Assembly: GCA_021820675.1 (NCBI GenBank) | Contig: JAKADI010000010.1 | Coordinates: forward strand, 5,444 to 12,378 | Direction: 5' to 3' | DNA: 6,935 bases | Origin: Bacillota bacterium | GTDB lineage: Bacteria > Bacillota > Sulfobacillia > Sulfobacillales > Sulfobacillaceae | Part shown: positions 1 through 5,433 of the stretch, one piece after another | Numbering within the stretch: position 1 is the stretch's first letter | Layout of the letters: each line of letters opens with the position of its first letter | Position numbers and translations under genes: made by a program | Notes under the pieces: generated by a model | The model's database searches: none | The model's input: only the letters and a program-made list of their open reading frames with translations | Told to the model about the DNA's origin: nothing

Positions 1-32
1 TCGGTTACTCAATGATGTTTTAATTTTTTGCG

Positions 33-40
33 AAAGGCGG
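33..40 (+). promoter_or_regulatory. Shine-Dalgarno site deciding the start of the carboxyltransferase gene
   Basis: The purine-rich AAAGGCGG ends eight bases before the GTG at 49-51. The earlier in-frame TTG at 28-30 is preceded by a run of T with no purine stretch. This spacing favours the GTG as the true start. Confidence 0.5.
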
Positions 41-48
41 AAGATGAT

Positions 49-1569
49 GTGACAGCGGATGAATTGGCACAAGCGCGAAAAAAGGCGATGGCGGGAGGGT
101 CTGAAAAATATCATGAACGGCTTAGCGTTTCACATAAATTATCGGTCCGAAAACGCCTCGATCTGTTGCTTGATTCGGGCTATGTCGAAGACGGGCTATT
201 TGCCAATGCCCTCGCTGACGATGACTTAGCCGCCGATGGGGTGGTGACGGCAACAGGGACTATCGATGGTCGTACTGTTGTCGTTATGGCCAACGATCCG
301 ACCGTTAAAGCGGGATCATGGGGGGCCCGCACGGTGGAGAAGATTTTGCGCATTCAAGAAAAAGCCCTCGACATGAATTGTCCTATTTTTTATTTAGTGG
401 ATTCGGCGGGAGCCAGGATTACCGATCAAGTCGAAATGTTTCCGGGAAGAAGGGGAGCCGGGCACATTTTCTACAACCAAGTCAAACTGTCTGGCCGAGT
501 TCCTCAAATCTGTTTGCTCTTTGGCCCTTCTGCGGCCGGAGGTGCCTATATTCCTGCCTTCACCGATGTCGTCATTATGGTGGATAAGAATGCGTCGATG
601 TATTTAGGGTCGCCACGCATGGCGGAGATGGTCATTGGTGAAAAGGTCAGTTTAGAGGAAATGGGTGGTGCACGTATGCACTGCACAGTGAGTGGCAATG
701 GTGACTTGTTGGCCGCTAATGAAGAAGAAGCGATCCGCTGGGGAAAACAATATTTATCCTATTTCCCTAACCACTATACGCAAAAACCACCGGCGAGTTT
801 GCCAAAAGATCCCGCCTTCGTCCAGTGGGAGAACATCATACCAGCTAATCAAAACATGCCCTTTGACATGCAACGGGTTATTTTGGGGTTGGTTGATGAA
901 GGCAGTTGGTTTCCGATAAAACCGCTGTTTGCTCCGGAGATTCTGGTGGGATTCGCCAGGCTTGATGGCGAGGCAGTGGCTATTGTGGCTAATCAGTCCA
1001 AGGTTAAAGGCGGGGTGTTGTTTGTTGACTCGGCGGATAAAGCGGCACGGTTTATTAATCTCGCCGATGCTTTTAATATTCCGCTGTTATTTTTGGCAGA
1101 TGTTCCGGGATTTATGATTGGCACGAAAGTGGAGCGTCAAGGTATTATTCGCCATGGCGCCAAGTTGATCGCGGCGGTCTCCGAGGCTACTGTTCCGAAG
1201 ATTAGTGTAATTATCCGAAAAGCCTATGGGGCCGGCTTGTATGCTATGGCGGGTCCGGCCTTTGGGGCCGATGCGGTATTGGCTCTTCCGACGGCCCAAA
1301 TTGCCGTGATGGGACCAGAAGCCGCCGTAAATGCTGTGTACTACAACAAGATTCAAGAACTTGAGGGAGAAGAGCGGCAGGCGTTTATTCAAGAACGTCA
1401 AACCTCTTATAGGCAGGACATTGATATCGTGCGTTTGGCATCGGAGTTAATTGTGGATGATGTTGTGGAACCCTATCGCCTTCGAGATGAGTTAACGCGG
1501 CGATTTCATTTATATGCGCACAAATCCCGGGAATTTAGCGTTCGTCGGCATCCGGTGAATCCGGTCTGA
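49..1569 (+). CDS. Acyl-CoA carboxylase, carboxyltransferase (beta) subunit, methylcrotonyl-CoA carboxylase-like
   Basis: This is the carboxyltransferase subunit of a biotin-dependent acyl-CoA carboxylase, which moves CO2 from carboxybiotin to an acyl-CoA. From the GTG start it is 506 residues, close to the usual 510-540. The N-terminal half carries the acyl-CoA side: SAGARITDQVEMFPGRRGAG followed by IFYNQ, then PSAAGGAYIPA, whose glycines would form an oxyanion hole. The C-terminal half carries the biotin side: ADVPGFMIGTKVERQGIIRH, RKAYGAGLYAM and PTAQIAVMGPEAA. The segment around FPGRRGAGHIFYNQ resembles the FPDRDHFGRIFYNQ of methylcrotonyl-CoA carboxylases more than propionyl-CoA carboxylases, and the two following genes fit leucine breakdown. 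The biotin carboxylase/biotin carrier subunit is not in the window and may lie upstream. The chosen GTG overlaps a TGA in another frame (GTGA at 49-52), possibly the end of an upstream gene. A TTG start at 28 would add seven residues. The family is certain; the substrate is inferred. Confidence 0.9.
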   Translation: MTADELAQARKKAMAGGSEKYHERLSVSHKLSVRKRLDLLLDSGYVEDGLFANALADDDLAADGVVTATGTIDGRTVVVMANDPTVKAGSWGARTVEKILRIQEKALDMNCPIFYLVDSAGARITDQVEMFPGRRGAGHIFYNQVKLSGRVPQICLLFGPSAAGGAYIPAFTDVVIMVDKNASMYLGSPRMAEMVIGEKVSLEEMGGARMHCTVSGNGDLLAANEEEAIRWGKQYLSYFPNHYTQKPPASLPKDPAFVQWENIIPANQNMPFDMQRVILGLVDEGSWFPIKPLFAPEILVGFARLDGEAVAIVANQSKVKGGVLFVDSADKAARFINLADAFNIPLLFLADVPGFMIGTKVERQGIIRHGAKLIAAVSEATVPKISVIIRKAYGAGLYAMAGPAFGADAVLALPTAQIAVMGPEAAVNAVYYNKIQELEGEERQAFIQERQTSYRQDIDIVRLASELIVDDVVEPYRLRDELTRRFHLYAHKSREFSVRRHPVNPV

Positions 1570-1621
1570 GTCAGCCAGTCGGCTAATACTTTACAATCTT
1601 TTCGTGGAGAGGAGACGGTGA

Positions 1622-2560
1622 GTGCAAATGGGATGGCAATGGCAAGAGCCTTCGTTTGTATGGTTTCGGGATGTATCTCCTAGAGATGGGCTCCAAGCGG
1701 AAAAGATGATTTTAGAGACTAAAGATAAAGTTCAACTAATTAATCAATTGACCCAAGCAGGGGTGCCGCGTATTGAAGTGACCTCGTTTGTCAGTCCCCA
1801 GTGGTTACCACAAATGGCTGATGCCGAAGAAGTCATGGCGGCTATTGACCGTAAACCGGGTGTTGTTTATTCCGTATTGGTGCCGAATCCTAAAGGCGCT
1901 GAACGGGCTGTCGCAACGAAACCCGATGAAATGACAGTGTTTGTGTCGGCCAGTGAAACTCATAATCAAAAAAATGTGCATCGTTCAATTACTGAATCCC
2001 TACAGGGATTTCGTGATATTGGGGCTATGGTGCGTGTCCATGGAATTAAGGTGTCGGCGGTCATTGTTACAGCATTCGGATGCCCTTACGAAGGTGTTGT
2101 CTCGTTGTCGTCGGTGTTGGATTTGGCACAACGCTTGCAAGAGTTGGGGATTGATGAAATCACCTTAGGGGATACCGTGGGAGTGGCTAATCCTAAACAA
2201 GTTGCCAACATGGTGGGAGCGTTCCGGGAGAAATTGCCGCAAGTAGAAATGGCTTTGCACTTTCATGATACCCGGGGTACGGCATTGGCGAATTTATTGG
2301 CCGCCGTGGGGAGTGGGGCGTCCAAATTCGAAACGGCCCTCGGGGGAATTGGAGGATCTCCTTTTTCACCGGGGGCGGGAGGGAACTTATCGACTGAAGA
2401 TAGCGTCTATTGCCTTATGGAAATGGGGATTGCAACGGGTATTGATTTGAAACTGCTACTGTACGCGACACAGTTTTTAGTAGAGAAATTAGGACATGAC
2501 GTGCCATCTAGAGTGTTTCATGCTGGCGGGAAAATGATTCCCGTCAACGCCCGACACTAA
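1622..2560 (+). CDS. Hydroxymethylglutaryl-CoA lyase family protein (catalytic Cys replaced by Ser)
   Basis: This is a DRE-TIM metallolyase of the HMG-CoA lyase group, which normally cleaves HMG-CoA to acetyl-CoA and acetoacetate. It has 312 residues, the usual bacterial length. Visible family residues are RDGLQ (Arg21, Asp22), EVTSFVSP (Glu52), SASETHNQKNVHRSI, FGCPYEGVVS, the metal-binding HFHD (His213, His215) and GGNLSTED with Asn255. The signature loop that normally reads GGCPYAPG has GGSPFSPG here, so Ser246 sits where the conserved catalytic Cys of HMG-CoA lyases is expected. The enzyme could therefore be slow or act on another 3-hydroxyacyl-CoA. The GTG start is set by GAGGAG at 1609-1614, seven bases upstream; the ATG at 1628 is spaced less well. 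It follows the carboxylase by 52 bases and is probably in the same transcript. The family is secure; the substrate is not proven. Confidence 0.88.
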   Translation: MQMGWQWQEPSFVWFRDVSPRDGLQAEKMILETKDKVQLINQLTQAGVPRIEVTSFVSPQWLPQMADAEEVMAAIDRKPGVVYSVLVPNPKGAERAVATKPDEMTVFVSASETHNQKNVHRSITESLQGFRDIGAMVRVHGIKVSAVIVTAFGCPYEGVVSLSSVLDLAQRLQELGIDEITLGDTVGVANPKQVANMVGAFREKLPQVEMALHFHDTRGTALANLLAAVGSGASKFETALGGIGGSPFSPGAGGNLSTEDSVYCLMEMGIATGIDLKLLLYATQFLVEKLGHDVPSRVFHAGGKMIPVNARH

Positions 2561-2601
2561 TACTAGGCAAAAATTGATGACAAAGAAAGGCTGATGCCGA
2601 G

Positions 2602-3384
2602 ATGAATATTCAGATCGAGCATAAAGCGATTAGTCGCGTAATGTTGAATCGCCCTGAAGTGCGCAATGCATTGAATCAAGAAACAATTCGGGAGTTGATT
2701 GAGGCGTTTCGGGACTTAGAGCGTGATCCACTTGTCCACGTTATTATTCTTAGCTCTGAAGGGGGAAAAGCCTTTTGTGCGGGGGCTGATCTCAACGAAG
2801 TGGCCAACTTAAAAACTATGGAAACCGTGCGCAATTATTTTTCGTTGATGGGAAGGTTAATCGAAACGATTCATGGATTATCCATTCCCGTGATTGCCGC
2901 GACTTTTGGCTACACCTTGGCAGGGGGAATGGGATTAGCCGCGGCTTGCGATTTTGTCGTTGCGGCCGAAGATGGATATTTTGGATTACCCGAAGTGAAG
3001 ATCGGGTTGTTCCCTATGGTCGTGATGGCTCCTATATCCCGCCTCATTGGGCCTAGGAGAACATTGGAGCTGGCGTTGACTGGACGATTGGTGAGAGCGC
3101 AGGAAATGGATCGGTGGGGTTTTTGTAACGCTGTTGTACCGGTCGAAAATGTTCAGAGCCAAGCTATGGAACTGGCCGAGACGATTAGTCTGGGGAGTCC
3201 TGTGATTACTCGAATGGGGAAAGAGGCTTGGAGGCAGGCTCACGATTTAGAATATCATAAAGCGATAGAGTATCTTCAAAATATGGTTTCTCTTATTGCC
3301 ATGTCAGACGATTCGCATGAGGGTGTTAGAGCCTTTCAAGAAAAACGATCTCCCCTTTGGCCATCTACCCACTCATCCACTTGA
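2602..3384 (+). CDS. Enoyl-CoA hydratase/isomerase family protein (crotonase fold)
   Basis: This 260-residue crotonase-fold protein would act on an enoyl-CoA. In this cluster the natural candidate is 3-methylglutaconyl-CoA hydration, the step between the carboxylase and the lyase. Typical motifs are LNRPEVRNALN (15-25), FCAGADL (58-64, an oxyanion-hole strand), LAGGMGLAAACD (106-117, second oxyanion hole) and FGLPEVKIGLFP (127-138). Glu131 matches the second catalytic glutamate of enoyl-CoA hydratases. The first glutamate, usually in a GGGxELAxxCD context, is Gly111 here, so classical two-glutamate hydration is unlikely without another residue helping. The C-terminal SDDSHEGVRAFQEKRSPLW is the common family ending. 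The start is an ATG preceded by AAAGG at 2586-2590, 11 bases away, and 41 bases after the lyase stop. An isomerase or a hydratase of another acyl-CoA remains possible. Confidence 0.88.
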   Translation: MNIQIEHKAISRVMLNRPEVRNALNQETIRELIEAFRDLERDPLVHVIILSSEGGKAFCAGADLNEVANLKTMETVRNYFSLMGRLIETIHGLSIPVIAATFGYTLAGGMGLAAACDFVVAAEDGYFGLPEVKIGLFPMVVMAPISRLIGPRRTLELALTGRLVRAQEMDRWGFCNAVVPVENVQSQAMELAETISLGSPVITRMGKEAWRQAHDLEYHKAIEYLQNMVSLIAMSDDSHEGVRAFQEKRSPLWPSTHSST

Positions 3385-3387
3385 ACA

Positions 3388-3410
3388 TTCGCGCCCTTCT
3401 TCGGCGCGAA
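3388..3410 (+). repeat. Perfect inverted repeat after the catabolic operon
   Basis: TTCGCGCC and GGCGCGAA form a perfect 8-bp stem around a 7-base loop, starting four bases after the hydratase stop. It could weakly terminate or stabilise the end of the operon mRNA. It has no T-run after it, so I do not call it an intrinsic terminator. A smaller hairpin, GCGGG-TGAG-CCCGC (3430-3443), follows. Confidence 0.5.
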
Positions 3411-3452
3411 AGCGCCAAGAGAGGGTTAAGCGGGTGAGCCCGCAGGGCGAGA

Positions 3453-3471
3453 CGAACAAAACGTTTGTTCT
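3453..3471. promoter_or_regulatory. LexA/DinR-like palindrome upstream of the element
   Basis: GAACAAA and TTTGTTC form a perfect 7-bp inverted repeat around ACG (3454-3470). Read on the minus strand, AGAACAAACGTTTT (3471 to 3458) matches the Bacillus box CGAACRNRYGTTYC at 12 of 14 positions, including the whole GAAC-RNRY-GTTY core; only the two outermost bases differ. I see no good promoter right beside it. It may be the original SOS operator of the downstream mutasome operon, now separated from it by the inserted element. Confidence 0.4.
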
Positions 3472-3483
3472 GTAATCAAAATA

Positions 3484-3733
3484 TAGGGCTGGCGCGGTCC
3501 GAATCGACCCATGGGGAGATCTGGCATAAGACGTAAGAGGTCCAACGGCGCAGCGATCGCAGAACCAGGAACTTCTGAGGGCGACCTCAGAAACCCTGAC
3601 CGCAACCCGTCAGGATTCGGTGGAGGGAGAGTCCATCCAATAGGGTATTCCCTGGCCTGGGACGTTAACCAAAAGTTTCCAGGCTATTTTGGTTGATAAA
3701 GCATGAGGGGGTGGGTATAATAAACTCCAGATA
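3484..3733 (+). ncRNA. Candidate omega-RNA (HEARO-like) scaffold
   Basis: This block has no convincing protein reading but dense pairing. TTCTGAGG/CCTCAGAA (3573-3580 with 3585-3592) is a perfect 8-bp stem capped by the GNRA loop GCGA. It is followed at once by CCTGAC/GTCAGG (3595-3600 with 3609-3614). Further on, GCCTGG (3655-3660) pairs with CCAGGC (3679-3684), and AACCAAAA (3667-3674) pairs with TTTTGGTT (3687-3694). These two helices interleave and so make a pseudoknot, or compete as alternatives. In IscB systems the omega-RNA lies just upstream of iscB and takes its guide from the sequence left of the element; that would be the AT-rich bases just before 3484. The assignment rests on position beside the iscB remnant and on structure; I could not run a covariance search. 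The 3' limit is unclear, and 3761-3882 may belong to the same RNA. Confidence 0.55.
3693..3721 (+). promoter_or_regulatory. Near-consensus sigma-A promoter facing the mutasome operon
   Basis: The -35 hexamer TTGATA (3693-3698, five of six) and the -10 hexamer TATAAT (3716-3721, six of six) are separated by exactly 17 bases. The predicted start is around 3728. A perfect LexA box begins a few bases further on, so repression by LexA would be direct. The -35 overlaps the 3' arm of an RNA stem in the omega-RNA-like block, so part of the match may come from element sequence. A transcript from here would have a leader of about 460 bases before the ImuB start chosen at 4191. Confidence 0.6.
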
Positions 3734-3734
3734 A

Positions 3735-3748
3735 CGAACAAATGTTTC
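3735..3748. promoter_or_regulatory. LexA/DinR SOS box, full match to the Bacillus consensus
   Basis: CGAACAAATGTTTC fits the Bacillus subtilis DinR/LexA consensus CGAACRNRYGTTYC at all 14 positions. It begins 14 bases after the -10 hexamer, a usual operator position just after the transcription start. The downstream genes (imuB-like, dnaE2-type) belong to a cassette that is SOS-controlled in many bacteria, which makes a chance match unlikely. LexA bound here should repress the operon until RecA-driven cleavage after DNA damage. Confidence 0.72.
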
Positions 3749-3760
3749 TTTGCTATATCA

Positions 3761-3882
3761 ACCACCCCGACTTCAAGGGGCAGAGCACACGACACCCCGG
3801 CAACGGGAATGGCGACGTGCGAGGAACGGAAGCGATCGATGGGAAAGCCGGATAACCAGAACTGGTATGGTTCGAAGTTCCT
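3761..3882 (+). other. Second structured block, possible 3' part of the omega-RNA
   Basis: This stretch shows RNA-like pairing. CCCC (3765-3768) pairs with GGGG (3777-3780). CCCG-GCAA-CGGG (3796-3807) is a short stem with a GNRA loop. AGGAAC (3822-3827) pairs with GTTCCT (3877-3882), enclosing the small hairpin-forming ACCAGAACTGGT (3855-3866). It could be the 3' domain of the omega-RNA or decayed iscB 5' coding sequence; I could not align any frame convincingly to the IscB N-terminus. It would form part of the leader of a transcript starting at 3728. Confidence 0.4.
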
Positions 3883-3886
3883 GTAA

Positions 3887-4250
3887 CAACCGGTACTCCG
3901 TATCCAAGCCGCCTGACGTGGTAGCTACCAACGCATGCGACTTAACCCCGGTGGCTTTCCTAAGGGATATCTCATACAACAGAAATCCGTGCGGGGTTCC
4001 AAACGGGGACCTGGTGGAAGCGGTAGTCACTATCGACACGTATGAAGGGCAGGTGGCCGTCAGAGCCATCGGGAGTTTCACCACAACTGGGCTCATTCAA
4101 AGGAACTCCTATCGTTTTTGCACCCGTATTCAGCGGGGTGCCTATGGATATTTACTGACAAAAATGCCGTTGGATAAAGGAGAAGCGGGAATGAAGCCGA
4201 CAAAGTCCGCGCCCCTCGCTGGTATGAAGGCCGAGGTTTCTCGCGCAAAC
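3887..4250 (+). pseudogene. iscB: iscB remnant: frameshifted C-terminal end of the RNA-guided nuclease IscB
   Basis: Reading across frames rebuilds the C-terminal domain of IscB. The first frame gives PVLRIQAA, a TGA (3914-3916, where a Gly is expected), then RGSYQRMRLNPGGFPKGYL and QQKSV. A one-base shift is needed to read GFQTG (3994-4008), and a second one to read GDLVEAVV (from 4005). The rest is clean: GQVAVRAIGSF, RFCTRIQRGAYGY and AGMKAEVSRANG. This follows the family pattern GFPrg..rqKsv.GFqTGDlVkAvV, then GrVAVRatGsF, then YC..iQR.dGYgY and VSRA. An earlier in-frame TAA (3884-3886) lies just outside. Both frameshifts fall in G4 runs 12 bases apart, as if each had lost one G. RuvC and HNH parts are absent, so no nuclease can be made. 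The frame has no stop at its end and continues into the ImuB-like gene. Confidence 0.8.
4176..4182 (+). promoter_or_regulatory. Shine-Dalgarno site inside the iscB remnant, serving the ImuB-like gene
   Basis: AAAGGAG lies eight bases before the ATG at 4191-4193, which is in frame with the ImuB-like gene. The ATG at 4254, nearer the start of Y-family homology, has only a GAGG 17 bases upstream. The best initiation signal is therefore within element-derived sequence. Confidence 0.5.
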
Positions 4251-5384
4251 GGAATGATTATTCACTGGTCTTTAGGGAATATTGCACGGTCTGGCTGTAT
4301 TCTTCAAGAACCCTATGTCGTCGTGAAAAACCGCATCGTGTTTGACACCGATAGCCAAGGATGGGACCTGGGGATTCAATCCGGCATGATGGTTGAAGAA
4401 ATCAAATGGCAATATCCTCAAGCAAGGTGGATCCCTTGGCGTCTGGAAGATTACCAGGCGGTCTATAATCAACTGTTGACATGGTTAACGCAATACACGC
4501 AATCGTACCACTTGGAAGATGTGCGGGAAGGGTATTGGCAGCAGTCCGCCATGCACTGTGATGAATGGCGCCAATTAGTGAAGGAATTTGTCCCGAAATG
4601 GGCTGGCCGGATGCGAATGGGGGTATCTGTGCATCCTCTGCTTTCTCGGTGGATTTCCCAATATGGAGATCGGTATCCCCAATGGGTAGAAAAATGGCAA
4701 GAAAACCAACAAATCGCTTATGTTCTTCAGGAGCAAAATACCAACAGAATATGGAAAGAGTTACCTTTAACGTGGATTTCCTATCTTTCCGGCCGAACTC
4801 TACAGGAATGGAACAAACGCGGATGGAATAAAATTGGAGATATTCCTTACTCCGACCAGATTGTGCAAGACCAGAAGATGCGATTCCCCTGGAGGTTGCA
4901 TAGATCATATCAACCCATCCGTATGGAAATGGGGTTTGAGGAACCTCTGCAATATGGATTTCCTGAATTAATCCGTCACCTGGCGACAGAAATTGGGAAT
5001 CAGTTACAGATAAATCATCAGGGCAGCCGATATTTGCGTGTGGTGGGACAAAGTAATCGGCAAACCGTTATGCGTGAGCGCACATGGTCTTTACCGACGC
5101 GAAGTGTTCAGCAGGTAGTGCTGCGTTTTTTGTCATTGGGATCGACGATTCCTTTAATCCCTCTTGAGCGAGTGATTTTAGAAGCTCACCAGCCGGAAAC
5201 ACTTAACCCGGAGCAAATGATGTGGTGGAATTCTGGATCGGCCACACATGCAGACATTATATCCAGCTTATCCGCTGTTTCCCGTCGCGATCAATTATTG
5301 CAACACTGGGATCCCTGGCGCCGTCTTGTGCCTTCAGAGAACTCCCCAGAGTATAAGCAGTCTTTCTTTGGTCAGTTACCTTAA
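4191..5384 (+). CDS. imuB: Degenerate Y-family DNA polymerase, ImuB-like mutasome subunit
   Basis: This is an ImuB-type relative of translesion polymerases, expected to link the DnaE2 polymerase to the replication clamp during SOS mutagenesis. From the ATG at 4191 it has 397 residues; the first 21 come from the iscB remnant and Y-family homology starts near the ATG at 4254 (376 residues). Numbering from 4254, IIHWSLGNIA sits where active enzymes have the D-x-D metal motif, with Ser and Gly replacing the aspartates. GIQSGMMVEEIKWQYPQARW matches the conserved G(I/V)xxGM...A...P segment. HLEDVREGYW replaces SxDEAYLD. GVSVHPLLSRWISQYG matches GIxxNKxLAKxAS. LPLTWISYLSGRTLQEW and GWNKIGDI match the thumb. 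The last 150 or so residues resemble a little finger. It is probably not a working polymerase, as is known for ImuB. I see no clear C-terminal clamp-binding motif. The open frame extends back to 3750, but that part is IscB-derived or non-coding. imuA is absent from the window. Confidence 0.78.
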   Translation: MKPTKSAPLAGMKAEVSRANGMIIHWSLGNIARSGCILQEPYVVVKNRIVFDTDSQGWDLGIQSGMMVEEIKWQYPQARWIPWRLEDYQAVYNQLLTWLTQYTQSYHLEDVREGYWQQSAMHCDEWRQLVKEFVPKWAGRMRMGVSVHPLLSRWISQYGDRYPQWVEKWQENQQIAYVLQEQNTNRIWKELPLTWISYLSGRTLQEWNKRGWNKIGDIPYSDQIVQDQKMRFPWRLHRSYQPIRMEMGFEEPLQYGFPELIRHLATEIGNQLQINHQGSRYLRVVGQSNRQTVMRERTWSLPTRSVQQVVLRFLSLGSTIPLIPLERVILEAHQPETLNPEQMMWWNSGSATHADIISSLSAVSRRDQLLQHWDPWRRLVPSENSPEYKQSFFGQLP

Positions 5385-5433
5385 TCACTTTTTTGTGTAA
5401 GGCATCAAAAATCTACTTCAAAGGATTAAGTCA

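Larger units (their letters stand above)
3484..4250 (+). mobile_element. Remnant of an IscB/omega-RNA (HEARO-type) element
   Basis: An ncRNA-like block is followed by the decayed C-terminal coding end of IscB. This RNA-then-ORF order is the known layout of HEARO/IscB elements in the IS200/IS605 superfamily. An intact iscB is over 1.2 kb; only the last 120 or so codons are recognisable, so most of the gene, including the RuvC and HNH nuclease parts, has been lost. Near the right end a short stem, CCTCG (4214-4218) with CGAGG (4232-4236), lies where such elements often carry a subterminal hairpin. No tnpA is present and no flanking duplication is expected for this superfamily. Both ends are estimates: the left from the change from AT-rich sequence to the RNA-like block, the right from the end of IscB-like coding. 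Confidence 0.6.

Noticed and set aside
28..48. TTG at 28 as the carboxyltransferase start
   Set aside because: No ribosome-binding site precedes it, whereas the GTG at 49 has a well-spaced one.
3388..3410. Rho-independent terminator after the hydratase gene
   Set aside because: The stem is perfect but no T-run follows, so intrinsic termination is not supported.
3553..3560. GCGATCGC palindrome as a HIP1-type or restriction-related repeat
   Set aside because: I noticed no other copy in the window, so there is no sign of iteration.
3511..3696. 61-residue + strand ORF
   Set aside because: It lies in the hairpin-rich RNA-like block and shows no protein family features.
3742..3858. ATG 3742 as an iscB start (MFLCYINHPDFKG...)
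   Set aside because: Similarity to the IscB N-terminus was too weak in every frame, there is no ribosome-binding site, and the ATG falls inside the LexA box.
3867..3919. A phrase resembling an IscB N-terminus (VPVTTGTPYPSRLT) in another frame
   Set aside because: It is too short, and it overlaps the frame that gives the stronger C-terminal IscB match.
3773..4096. Minus-strand ORF of 107 residues
   Set aside because: It is antisense to the iscB remnant and structured block; the + strand explains the sequence better.
4402..4908. Long minus-strand ORF of 168 residues
   Set aside because: It lies wholly inside the ImuB-like gene, has no recognisable domain, and the + strand frame has clear Y-family motifs.
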